The notes under the pieces: model-generated | The model's database searches: none | What the model saw: the letters and a program-made list of their open reading frames with translations, nothing else | Told to the model about the DNA's origin: nothing | Made by a program: the position numbers and the translations under genes | NCBI GenBank assembly: GCA_947044405.1 | Contig: CAMRHE010000354.1 | Span: 1,919,001 to 1,983,000, forward strand | Source: Leptodactylus fallax | Lineage: Eukaryota; Chordata; Amphibia; Anura; Leptodactylidae | Direction of reading: 5' to 3' | Length of the DNA stretch: 64,000 nucleotides | Shown here: one piece after another, positions 13,206 through 25,167 of the stretch | Layout of the letters: each line of letters opens with the position of its first letter | How positions within the stretch are numbered: the first letter of the stretch is position 1

Positions 13206-13617
13206 TGACTCCACATGAATGAAAAGGGGGCAATTATGAGTTTTCCAAGGAGAACAACTTGCAATTGGCCACCTTAAATACCTTTTCTCATGATTGGATA
13301 CACCTGGCTATGAAGTTCAAAGCTCAGTGAGGTTACAAAACCAATTTTGTGCTTCAGTAAGTCAGTAAAAAGTAGTTAGGAGTATTCAAATCAATAAAAT
13401 GATAAGGGTACCCAAATTTTTGCACCAGTCAAATTTTGGTTTAATGCATATTGCACATTTTCTGTTAGTACAATAAACCTCATTTCAATCCTGAAATATT
13501 ACTGTGTCCATCAGTTATTAGATATATCAAATTGAAATGGCTGTTGCAAACACCCAAATATTTAGAACTAAAAATGATTAAGATTAATAGGGGTGCCCAA
13601 AATTTTTCATATCACTG
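13206..13617 (+). mobile_element. Mariner/Tc1-type element remnant, 3' end
   Basis: The right end is GGGGTGCCCAAAATTTTTC followed by ATATCACTG and TA (13618-13619), the terminal style of TA-targeting elements. An internal direct copy of the GGGTACCCAAATTTTTGCAC motif lies at about 13408. No transposase can be read and no left terminus was found, so it is a truncated non-autonomous or 3' copy. Confidence 0.55.
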
Positions 13618-16600
13618 TATGTAGCCCCGATCCTGTCTATGGTACAGTATCCTGGGGCACACCTTTAAAGAGTGTCAGCAATAACGCCACAATTTTATAT
13701 CTTGTCACCTGGCATAACCTTTTATTGAGGTGTAGGACACAGAGCATTGTAATAAAGGGCAGCGGTAACATACAAAGCATCAGATAACTGTTCTGGCACA
13801 TATGACGGGTGTGAACTTTTCTTTCATATAGACCTGTCAGAGCAAAATACGTCAAGTATATTTATTTGTCACATAATAACTAAAATGGTGCAAAATATAT
13901 AAAATGTCACATCTTACCTACAAAAGGCAACTGGTGTGACTTAGACTGACAATAGTTCCCCTAGACATATAATGCAGTGAACAAAAAGCATAAATATTAA
14001 AAGTCATATACCCAATATGCAGGTAAAACTTGTTTTGCAGAGGTCTGGTCTTCTAAAAGAAGAATGGCAAGATTACGGGTATTTAATATTTCCCTGAGTC
14101 TGTGGAGAATCAGCAATGTCATAGAGATGAAGTGGCTGTAGGGGAGACTGAGGAAGAAGAGTTCTGTCCTCCCCCGTAGCCCTCCACAAAAGTAATGAAC
14201 AGGGCTCTGGTATTTATTAGTATGACAGTTTAACCAGTACTGGGATTGTATTGGTAAGCTTTATTACTCCTCGGATAACTCAAGTTTCATGGCCTGTTTC
14301 GATTTGTAGCAGTGAGCCCCCTATAAGTATAAACCTGCAAGGATGCACCCACTTTTACACTTGTTAAATCAAATAAGGCCAGCATTTTGCCCAAAGAACT
14401 GGAGGTCCATTGCCTAGGGTGGCACATTGCAGGGGTGGTACTTGCAGGTGCCATCAAAACTGCAAGTTTTTATCTTTAACGCCACCCACCTAAATCCAGA
14501 CTGGTAGTCAAATCCTGCAGGTAAAGGGGGCTCTAATCTTCTCCCTTCTTCCTCTCCCTTCCCTGCATGACCATGGTTTGGCAAATTGAAGCTGGCACTT
14601 TATATATGTCAAAATCTGGCTAAGAGCTAAGGAAGATTGTAGGCTTATGTTCTATCGACTGGGGGCACTTCCACCAATGCTGTTTTTTTTTACCTGTCCC
14701 TACCAAAGGTGTGCAATCCCTTTATTACTTCCGAGAATGAACGCCCCATGCTACTAATCTAACATTGTCCCTTTCCTCTGCTTTTTCAGGCTGTGATTTT
14801 GGAGTAAAACTACTTCAAGCTGTGTAAAATATCAGGAGTTAAATTATTTAAAGGCAGTGCTTTATAAAAATTGAAAATCGCTGCAGGGACTTTATGATTA
14901 CGGTGAAAAAAGGAGATTTCTGAAATCAAAATATTTTTTCTTGAAGGGAACGAAAATGAGAAATTCCACGGTCTTCACGATGGGTTCTGTTTTTCATGTC
15001 TGGAAAAGATCACATTTGGTGCACTCGCGGGATGAACAGAATGAAGGAGATACAGTACTTTGTTCCACTCATTACCAGCTAGGAAGTCCTCGAAAAGCAG
15101 ATCTGAAAATGGCAGGAAAAACACGGCGCCGAGATCCAATATTCCATCAATAGCTTCTATTTCTTGCTTTAGAAAATACAAATATCTGACTGTACAGTGT
15201 AGGACTATCGGCAGGGTGGAGAGCAGACGCATGGAAGCCTTTAGGGGTTCTTGGAAAAAAGTTAATTACTGCAAACCTGATTCAACCTTGTGATCGACAT
15301 TGGTGGCTTCATAATGAGAACCGTTTAAGAGGAGGGGGAACAGACTCCAAGAAAATAGGGATTAATTCATTCACCTTCAATAGCTTCCAGTTGAACAATC
15401 ATTCGGCTGACAGCTATTTGTTGTAACCCCCACCATACAAATGTGTAACGTGTGCAGGGCCAGACACAAGAACAACAATCGGGTTGCTGCTTTAAAGATT
15501 TACTAAAGTCTATTAACATGGTAGAACTTGCTGGTAAGCAAACTGTTCAATAACAAGGTTTCTGTATTCAGCCTCCTAGTCTTTGGATGGGGAGTATCCT
15601 GACACCTTGATCTTCTAGTGGTAGCCAAGTGGTAGTCACCTTTGGCTCTCCTCATCAGTTCAGCTCTCCAGTTTTCTAAAAGGCTACCCTCGCACATGCT
15701 CCCATCGCCGACCCCTCGCTGCTAGCACTGTGTCTGCCACCTGTGGCAAGGGCCCAGCCTTTTCTGGAAATTCTAACATGGCCTACATCAGGCTTAACTT
15801 TTGGGTCAGATAATATGTTCCCCCTTTCTCCCGGTTGTGCGCGAATATAACCGTGCTTCTCGAATAGTGACGTTAGAACCTCCCCAGCCAAGCCTATTCA
15901 GGCTTGATTGACTGCCGAAGCTTGTGTGACCTCCATACCCTAGTGACTGGTGGTGAACCCTGCACATTACACATGGATACGAATTGTAACTAAGTGCGAG
16001 ATGTTGTAAGTGGGGAGAAGAGAGTAAGCTGGTGACAAACGCCTCTTGGGATGGCTTATCTCTCGTGAGAACTAAAGGCTTGGGTGTGGACATTCAGTAT
16101 GACCAATCCGTCTTTCCCTTTACATCATCTCTCAGGGAACAGTTGTAAGACCTCTGACACACATGTGATAGTCATCTGAAATCTTTGTGCTAATGTTTAT
16201 AAACAACTTGGTCTACACTCAATCACACCAAGGTTCCAGTAGTGATCACGATCCTCTCTACAACCACCATCTGTGCTGACTGATAAGATACCTAGACCAT
16301 TAGACTAAATGTACAACATCTGAACCCTATCATCTTAGAAACATTTAAGACACCCTTTGGAAATATGGTCCTTACTTCTATGAGGGAAACTTTGGTATGT
16401 AGTTATACGGACTGCACTAGTCCTTACTCTTCCTATAAATTTCCATTGCAATGTCCAAAATCAACCAAAATTCTAATGAGCTGACCCAAACATGTTATTG
16501 GTTTCAACCTACATGGTTTCATGCCATGTTTTTAAACCCTTATGCATAAAAAGTGATATATACTATATTTGGTCCTGAGAAGGAATTTCAGTAAAGTTCT

Positions 16601-16625
16601 TTTTAAAGCGCCACTTGCAAGGATA
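13618..16625. other. No supported feature (3 kb)
   Basis: No conserved protein segment was seen on either strand. Open frames at 14941-15293 and 15503-16093 overlap each other on opposite strands and lack motifs. The tract at about 15420-16140 has higher GC and could be an old LTR or repeat, but no termini were found. Confidence 0.35.
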
Positions 16626-16930
16626 TTAAAAGGGTATTCCCATCTCGTTCATTTGTGGCATATCCATTGGATATGACATAAATGTCCAGTAGGAGATTCC
16701 ACCTCTAGGACCTCTACCTGTCTTGAGAAAAGGGATACAGATTCTTGGCTATTTTCAGAACTCCCATGGAGGTAAATGGAGAGAGCTGGGCATGCATCAC
16801 CTGTGACTTCAAAATAGAGGTCAGGGAATTCCATTGTTGAAAGTCTGGGTGTCAGAAGTGGGATCTTTATCTATTGCACATTTATGGGATATCTTGTGGA
16901 TATATCATTAATATCCAAGATGGGAAAATA
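16626..16930. repeat. Fold-back MITE family C (TTAAA...ATTCCCATCT)
   Basis: The left end is TTAAAAGGGTATTCCCATCT and the right end AATATCCAAGATGGGAAAATA, an imperfect inverted pair. Subterminal inverted blocks (GGCATATCCATTGGATATGAC and its partner) are also present. Another member starts at 45551. No coding capacity. Confidence 0.7.
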
Positions 16931-18412
16931 TATTTTTCTAATATATCTGCACCCTTCTACCTTTAGGATATAAGGTGGGCATTTTTAGTTTATCTTCATT
17001 GTCTTGTCAAGCACTTATTGCATGATACTAGGCAGACTAATACTAGTTTGATGAGTTTTTGGTATTAAACTATACACAGTAGGTAGTATTCCTTCAAGCT
17101 GTTCACATATAACTTTCTCTTCAGCAATAACTAGGGGTGAGACAATCTCTGCTGATGCTCAGGTCAGTGATTTCAAAATGTCTCAGCCCTTTGTTCCCTA
17201 AAGTTCATCATGACTCTTGTCAGAGCTTAATGTGTCCCATGTTGCACCTTTGCCTTGCAATTCCTAGTGTTCTTATTTATACAGGGATTTCCCTATGTAA
17301 AAATTGAACTCAATAATTTGTGCCCCTTCACTCAATGCCGCCTTAGGCAATTGCCTACCACTTGTCCTGCCCCTGGTGTGAAGCACCACTGACTGGTGTT
17401 CCTGGACCATGTAAAATCTAATTCAGAATCTCAAAGTATTGCTATAGGACAGAAAGTGCTAAAAACATAACCCTGCACCTATGCATACTATATACTCTAG
17501 GGTTCTCGACTTGTGTGGCTCATGTACACAATTTTTAAACTTTCCTCCACCCCTGAGGGACCTTAGTTGCTACAAGACTGCCCATACTGCTAACTAAAGC
17601 CTGGTTACGAGGAGTGACAATTTTTTGCTCACGTAATTTTATTTTACCTTTGGGTCCAGAGAATGTAACTACAGCTAAATACCAAGTATACAGTCCTGTT
17701 CGTGTCTGTGAATTGTTAATCTTAGGTGGAGCTGTGTTTCAATGTAGTTTGAAGCTTTCCAATAATCCTGAGGTCTCTGTTCTACTATATATTTTTTCTC
17801 ATGCTGCCCAGTCTGCAGTCAGGGTTGATATAGAATAATATCATTCACCTCCATGATCAGATTCTAGGAAGCACTGGGCTCCTTAGTGGAGAGTTATAGG
17901 GAAGGGGCCAGCAGCTGCTAAATATACAAAGCATTAACACCAGACACTTCACAATCACCATGAAAATACGACTCATAATATCTGTAGGAAAAAACATCTA
18001 CTTATATGGCCATACCCAAGTGGATAATTTCTGCCTAAGATTTGTAGGTGTCAATAGTGTTGTGACTGCTGGCGAAAAAACCAATCCTGCTGTGGAAAAT
18101 GATCTCTGTGACCTTTCCATCATCTAGAGCTGTAAAGCATTAGAAAATTGCAAAAATTGTAAACCATTGCTGTTCATTAGGTCTAAGAATACTGTTACTG
18201 CTTTCCTTTCAAGTCCTATCATTAGCCTTAATGTAGAGTGTCACCAGACCCCAGCATTTCCATGAGGGTGTTGCTGCTTACCTTCTTGGAGCAATGGCAA
18301 CACCCTTATTGCTCCAAAGAGCTCATTTTCATATTGAGAAAAATTGTGATATCTTGGCAACAGAGGCATCAATATGCAAGGGAAATACACTGTTTAATTC
18401 AAGTGACCCTAA
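16931..18412. other. Nothing recognised
   Basis: Non-coding sequence without an identifiable repeat boundary or conserved exon. Confidence 0.35.
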
Positions 18413-18651
18413 GGCTAGGTTCACCTCTGTGTTGGAGTCTCCGTAGGAGAGTCCACTGCAGATTCCGCCTAAAATCGACAGAGAGAAAAGTCCTACAAGG
18501 TAGACTTTTCTCTCCACTGGTCTCATTATAAAACCTGTAGAAACCAGGCAGACCCCATTATAGTCTATGAAGTCCGCGGGTAACTGCCTTTTAAGCGGAC
18601 AGGCTCTCCATCTTTCCATCATATGGATCCAAACGGTAGTGTGAACCTAGC
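18413..18651 (+). mobile_element. Fold-back MITE family A, copy 4
   Basis: The termini GGCTAGGTTCAC and GTGTGAACCTAGC are inverted copies. TAA precedes the left end and TTA follows near the right end, compatible with a 3-bp Harbinger-style target. Inside is the AGTCCTACAAGGTAGACTTT hairpin. This is the most complete copy in the window. Confidence 0.75.
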
Positions 18652-18862
18652 ATTACCTATCTATCTGTAGGCCTGGGCTTATACACTGGTTTCTGGTGAC
18701 AGACTCTCTTTAACCTAGTGTTAGCCTCCAGAATGTGACCCGGTGGAGGAGTAGAGGGACTACTTGTCATTCCGAAATAGAAGTTTGCAAATATACTAGA
18801 GGAGTGTACTTTAAGAAAGTTTGGTGGATGCTCCTAGACTGATCAAGGCAGGGCTTAATAGC

Positions 18863-19223
18863 TTAAAGTAGTTGTCCAAGAATTGGAGCAACTTTTGGGG
18901 CGGATGGGGTGAGGTGTAAAATAAAAAAAGACAATCACCTTTCTCTGGCACACTGTTGTCCGCTGCTTGTGTCCCATTGTCATGCCAGTCACGTGTTTCT
19001 GGAAGTCCTGAGTCTGACTTGACCGCTGGTAAGGAATCGGTGATGTATGTGAGTGACATTACCGGTCCCTCTCCAGCGACCACTGAGGTCAATGATTGGT
19101 CTTAGCAGTCACATGAGGCTCAGGACTGCCGGTAATGCAGCCCCAGCACCAGACTGAACGGACCCCGGCAGCAGACTACGTAGCCCCCCACAGTTTGCTC
19201 CAATTCCTGGACAACCATTTTAA
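18863..19223. mobile_element. Fold-back MITE family D (TTAAAG...GTTGTCC)
   Basis: The left terminus is TTAAAGTAGTTGTCCAAGAA and continues TTGGAGCAA. The right terminus is the inverse (TTGCTCCAATTCCTGGACAA then CCATTTTAA). The arms are about 29 bp with three or four mismatches. A TTAA sits at the outer edge of each end, as seen with TTAA-targeting elements, though the superfamily is only an inference. Related copies lie at 33876, 35211, 49038 and 56300. Confidence 0.75.
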
Positions 19224-20394
19224 TGGGGCTCATATATTGGAAGGTATGCAAAAAGCCATTCAGGACCTGCATAGGAGTCTCTCATAAGATTTTTTTACCT
19301 GAGTGAAATGCCCTGGTTAAAGATCCCACATCTCGGTCTGTACCTAAACCAATTCAGGGCTGGTTGGTTGGGATCAGCCATGAATTTCATATCCTGAGAA
19401 ACCCTTGCAGGGTACTACTGTGGTCATCATATTGTAGTAGATTATTATCGTTTCCCTAGATAACAACCATTAAAGGGGGTTCTATAAGACTAAGAAAACA
19501 TGCCTGCTTTCCTTTCAGAATCAGTGCCATACCTGTCCATGGGTTGCGTCTGGTATTGCAACTTTGCTCTGCTATTTTTATTTATGTAATCTCGGACAAC
19601 CCCATGTTCCTGGAGCTCTGCAGGTTGATGCAGGCACGCTACATGGTCCTATCTACTCCGACAGTGGTTAACTAAAGACCCCACCATGACATTTTCTCAG
19701 ACTGCGATTCTAATCATTTTTATATATTTTAATTATTCATCCTTATTAATTATTCACTTGTTAAGCTGAGATAAAAGCAAAGAAAATGAGAATTACCATC
19801 TTGTAATCAACAGGAGAGTTGAAGCTCTATGGCTGGTCTTCACTACAAAAAGATATATTCCGAGAAAACCATAGTCATCCATTTTTGTATTTCTCTATAT
19901 TCAGCAACACATTCAAGGTGACCCACCTGGTACACTGGACAAATTTTGGGTTAAATAGCAGAGAAACAGTTTAAAAACATTTTTTGCAAAATGTATATTT
20001 TTATTTGAAATCTCCCATCTTGCTTCAGTATACGGCACAATGTTCAAAGACTGGGAGGAGCCCTCTTCCTATTCCTAGTTATTTTCTTTACTGTACAGGT
20101 CAATATGGACAAGAATATGACTCTAAACCATAATAGACGACCAAAAGGATCCACTGGGCATAAGAGCGGGCCATACGGTGACCTGTCTATCTTATGGTGG
20201 CACTATACCCTCATGTAGTGTAGTCACACAGTGTATAAATAAGCATACAGTACACTGCCTATTGACAAGAGCTAAGCACTATGGTGCCCAAAGAACAGTT
20301 CTATAAGTTGGCCAAATTACATTTTCATAGTGTCGTCTAAGCATAGAGTGTGATATAATATACTGTAGCGGTGCTACACAAAGCCTATGTGAAT
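19224..20394. other. Nothing recognised
   Basis: No supported coding or repeat feature. Confidence 0.35.
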
Positions 20395-21505
20395 ATACCA
20401 TACAGTGCTCAAACAATATCATCATACAGTGCAGAAATAATACCACCACACAGTGTTCAGTCAATTCTACCATCATACAGTGTTTAAATTATACCACTAT
20501 ACAGTGCTCAGATAATACCTACTATGATACAGTGCTCAGGGGCATAACTTGAGGGGGTGCAGAGGGTGCAGTCGCACTGGGGCCCAGGAGTCTTAGGGCT
20601 GTTTTTTGTTAAACCATAGCCAAGCCATCTTAAAAAGTCCCCTGATGTTTGGTGCATAACTGTACCAGGAAACGCGTAGGGACTAGAGACAACCAGGGTC
20701 AAAGTAGGGTTCAGTTTGATACTGCCCTTGTCAGGGCGGTAGTTATATGGGCTTGAGGGTGAGTGCTAAGGGGAAGAATAGGGATTGCTTTCTCTTTCTC
20801 CTGTGATGCGCCCTCACCAGGCTCACTCCCGTCATCAGGTATTGGTAAGACCTTTCCATATCTTTTTGTGTTTTTTTTGACTTGTTGAACTACGGATAGA
20901 TCTTCTTACAATAGTGAGTTATGATGATTTCCGATTTTATTGGGGCCCTTACATATTATAACATATATTATTAAATGTTAAATTTTATTATTGTTTGCAT
21001 CAGTACTTTGAATTACAGTATATCTGACATTCTGTTGCAATTGGTGTGGATCTCCAATTACACTGTGTGAGATTGTACATTAGTGCTCACTTTTTGCTGT
21101 GTGTGGCTCAAATAATACCAATATACAGTGTTCAAGCAATCCTTCCATCATGCTGTGTTCAGATAATACCAAGATACAGTACTGAAATAATACCTACTAT
21201 CATAAAGTGCTCAAATAATACCACTATACATTACTTACATAACATTAACATACAGTGCTGAAGTAATCCCACCATATATTGTTCAAATAATCCCACCATA
21301 TAATGTTCAAATAATACCTACCATCAAATAGTGCTCAAATAATTCCACCATACAGTGTTCAATTAAACCTACCATTCAGTACTCAAATAATATCTCCCAC
21401 CATATATTGCTCAAATAATTCCACTTTATAAAATACGTACCATCATATAGTGCTCAAATAATTCCACCATGCTATGCTCAAATAATACCACCATACAATG
21501 CAATT
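20395..21505 (+). repeat. Degenerate 30-40-bp tandem repeat, interrupted
   Basis: Units have the form ACAGTGCTCAAATAATACCA with variable linkers (ACCATCAT, CTACTATC). They occupy about 20395-20538 and 21106-21505. Between them, 20539-21105 is different sequence beginning GGGGCATAACTTGAGG. GCTCA flanks this insert on both sides, but GCTCA is also part of every unit, so it is weak evidence for a target duplication. Confidence 0.7.
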
Positions 21506-22621
21506 TTTTTTTTTTTACCAAAAGCTTAGAATGGTGTAAATGACCAAATTTACTAAGACTAATCTTACCGATCTCTGTATAACTGCTTTCAGGTCCCTCA
21601 TCGGCCTCTATAAATTAGCCCCAAGCAATGACATTTCAGCTTGGACATATAACTATAGTGGTGACCTCTATAGCAGTGGTTTTCTGCATCTGTCACATGT
21701 CAAAACGTAATTGTCATACTCATACCCCATTCTAAGCTGTTGGTAAACAAAAATTGCAAGGCACTGGGCGTCCCCTTTATAGGGGAGTTTCTAAGTCTGT
21801 TGTTGCCCACACTACAAAAATGCTTACCCCCCATTTGTATCAACTTTGCAAACTTTCTACATGTATTACTATATGTTACATATTTGTGTTCTTCCCCTTC
21901 ATTCTGTTAATCGGTGGGGTCCTCGAGGATAGATCCCCACTTCTCTTTTATTGATGGCAAAACTACTTAGAGGGTGATTTCTGGGTATTAAGAACCCTCA
22001 ACAAGATTCCCCATAACAAACTGTTGTACAATTACTATTAAGATATGTCGTGGTCTCATACCTTGGGTGCAAGGCTATCTGTGGCGCCCCCTTCAGCAGA
22101 GAGCAGCTGATGATATATAAGTATTGGATAATAAATCTCTCTCTTTCTAGTAAATCTATGACATTGTAAAAAGTAAAGAACCATATTTAGCATTGAAATA
22201 ACTAAATATGGGCATTATGATTTATAAACTGCTGATGGTCCGCTCACCGTGCGCCTTCTTATAATAGAGGAAATTCAATTTTTATCCTGACAAAAGACGG
22301 TTAAAACATGATTTACTGCCTAAATATAATGCTATAAATAGCCCCAGTAAAAAGAAGAAAGGTAGCATTATTTTCCAGCAATAAACTGTGACTTTGAAAG
22401 GAGTAAATTGAGTTATCTGTCACCCACTTGTAATGTACAACAGCCATATCTCGGCTATCGCTGCTCTGCGGTGGGTGAGAGAAATGACCGATAACTCTAA
22501 TGGTTCTGTAAAATGTCCTAAAATCCGCATGCGGCAGAAAGTACGGCTCTTACATATGTGACAGCAGAGGTGAGACAAGGACTGTAAAGAGAATTACTCA
22601 CCGTGTCTTACTGGGTAAGTT
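21506..22621. other. No repeat seen; about 22380-22610 looks unique
   Basis: No exon was recognised. The 22380-22610 stretch has balanced composition and no repeat signature, so it is a possible conserved non-coding candidate, but that cannot be judged from one sequence. Confidence 0.3.
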
Positions 22622-22784
22622 ACAGTGCTTTGCAAAAGTATTCACACCCTCAGACCTGGATTTTCTGATGTTTAGAAGTATTCATCCCCTCAGACCTGAA
22701 TGTTTTATTCTCGAATGGTTTGGTTATTTTTTGCTGAGTTTTGCTTTACATTTTTAACATATGCAGTTTAGCTTTTACCCTTGT
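22622..22784. mobile_element. Tc1-like terminal arm fragment
   Basis: It begins TA-CAGTGCTTTGCAAAAGTATT and contains a second AGTATTCATCCCCTCAGACC block about 50 bp inward, a Tc1 terminal arm with an internal repeat. It is cut off where another Tc1 family's arm begins at 22785, so two different Tc1-like elements abut here. Confidence 0.65.
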
Positions 22785-23462
22785 TGGTACCCCTCGTTTA
22801 ATGAAAGAAAAACCCACAATGGTCACAGAAATAACTTGAATCTGACAAAAGTAATAATATATAAAAATTTTATGAAAATGAACAAATGAAAGTCAGACAT
22901 TGCTTTCCAACCAGGCTTCAACAGAATTTTTAAAAAAAGAAAACTCATGAAACAGACCTGGACAGAAATGATGGTTCCCTTACCTTAATATTTTGTTGCA
23001 CAACCTTTTGAGGCAATCCCTGCAATCAAACGATTCCTGTAACTGTCAATGAGACTTCTGCACCTCTCAGCAGGTATTTTGGCCACTCCTCATGAGCAAA
23101 CTTCTCCAGTTGTCTCGGGTGTGAAGGGTGCCTTTTCCAGACGGCATGTTTCAGCTCCTTCCAAAGATGCTCAATAGGATTTAGGTCAGGGCTCATAGAA
23201 GGCCACTTCAGAATAGTCCAATGTTTTCCTCTTAGCCATTCTTGGGTGTTTTTAGCTGTGTGTTTTGGGTCATTATCCTGTTGCAAGACCCATGACCTGC
23301 GACTGAGACCAAGCTTTCTGACACTGGGCAGCACATTTATCTCTAGAATCCCTTGTGTAGTTTGGCAAATTCCAGTTTTGTCAGATTCAAGTTATTTCTG
23401 TGATCATTGTGGGTTTTTCTTTCATTAAACGAGGGGTACCAACAATTTTGTTCACGTGTGTA
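22785..23462 (-). mobile_element. Internally deleted Tc1-like element (T3)
   Basis: The arms are long inverted repeats: TTGGTACCCCTCGTTTAATG near 22790 and its inverse near 23440, extending through the ACAGAAATAACTTGAATCTG block. The right end reaches CACGTGTGTA; the left outermost bases are missing. Only the transposase C-terminal half and a scrap of its middle (KLEFAK, near 23363) survive between the arms, so this is a non-autonomous deletion derivative. Confidence 0.85.
23026..23334 (-). pseudogene. Tc1-like transposase C-terminal fragment (in T3)
   Basis: The frame reads [20 protein letters not shown], then [13 protein letters not shown] and [19 protein letters not shown], giving the second Asp and the Glu of the DDE triad with 34 residues between. 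The WSDET region and the N-terminal DNA-binding domain have been deleted. A frameshift near [10 protein letters not shown] ends the similarity before the normal C-terminus. Confidence 0.9.
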
Positions 23463-24069
23463 TATTAAAAAACATTGTCGCTGAAAACTGCACCATTATC
23501 ACAGGTGTGGAAAAGCTTCTGCTACATTATAATAACACATATTAAAGAAGCACACCAGCAAAAAAAAAAAAAAAAAAGGGTCCTATGCGTTCAAGAATTA
23601 GTCTGTGTGTAGTGTAATGTTATTTAAGTTATGTGCTCCCTTCCGGAGCATTGATTTCCTCACTGCTCCTCCGATCTACTCTGTGTTTTCTGTATGTATA
23701 GGAGGTCAAACTCACAATGCAGGTCTATGGTCACACCAAGGCTGTAATAAACCTGCACTGTGTTGGAAGCTCTTATACTTCTACCTTCTGCTCAGTCCCC
23801 TCCTGGTTTTGGCTCAAAAAAATGCAGAAAAATCTGCAACAAAAAAAGCTGCATTTCCGACATATGGGTTTTTACAACTAATGACATTTGTCCCCTAATC
23901 CGTGTGATAGGATCTGACTAGGGGAACATCCTGGGATCACAAGAACAGAAGTCTCTGAGCATCCATGTCAATGAAGAGTCGGTGTGCAACTGTTACCACC
24001 GTTCCTTTCACTTATATGGGACTCACGGAGATTGGAGACATCTATTTCCGTGATCACTGGAAGTACATG
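23463..24069. other. Nothing recognised; A17 run at about 23562-23578
   Basis: Spacer between T3 and the 34-bp minisatellite. The poly-A run may be the tail of an old retroposed insertion, but no body was identified. Confidence 0.35.
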
Positions 24070-25167
24070 AGAATATATGGTGTAATAGCAGGAAAAAATA
24101 GGGGGAAAATATATGGAGTAATAGGAGGAGTTATAGGGAGAGGATATATGGAGTAATAGGAGATATAGGTAGAGTATATATGGAGTAATAGGAGGAGATA
24201 TAGGAAGGATATATGGAGTAATAGGAGGAGATATAGGGAGAGGATATATGGAGTAATAGGAGGAGATATAGGGAGGATATATAGAGTAATAGGAGGAGAT
24301 ATAGGGAGAGGATATATGGAGTAATAGGAGGAGATATAGGAAGGATATATGGAGTAATAGGAGGAGATATAGGAGAGGATATATTGAGTAATAGGAGAAG
24401 ATATAGGGAGGATATATGGAGTAATAGGAGGAGATATAGGGGAGGATATATGGAGTAATAGGAGGAGATATAGGGGAGGATATATGGAGTAATAGGAGGA
24501 GATATAGGGGGAGGATATATGGAGTAATAGGATGATATATAGGAGAGGATATATGGAGTAATAGGAGGAGATATAGGGGGGAGGATATATGGAGTAATAG
24601 GAGGAGATATAGGAGAGGATATATGGAGTAATAGGAGGAGATATAGGGGAGGATATATGGAGTAATAGGAGGAGATATAGGGGAGGATATATGGAGTAAT
24701 AGGAGGAGATATAGGGGAGGATATATGGAGTAATAGGAGGAGATATAGGGGGAGGATATATGGAGTAATAGGAGGAGATATTGTAGAGGATATATGGAGT
24801 AATAGGAGGAGATATAGGGGGAGGATATATGGAGTAATAGGAGGAGATATAGGGGAGGATATATGGAGTAATAGGAGGAGATATAGGGGAGGATATATGG
24901 AGTAATAGGAGGAGATATAGGGGAGGATATATGGAGTAATAGGAGGAGATATAGGGGAGGATATATGGAGTAATAGGAGGAGATATAGGAAGAGGATATA
25001 TGGAGTAATAGGAGGAGATATAGGGAGGATATATGGAGTAATAGGAGGAGATATAGGGGAGGATATATGGAGTAATAGGAGGAGATATAGGGGAGGATAT
25101 ATGGAGTAATAGGAGGAGATATAGGGAGGATATATGGAGTAATAGGAGGAGATATAGGGGGGATATA

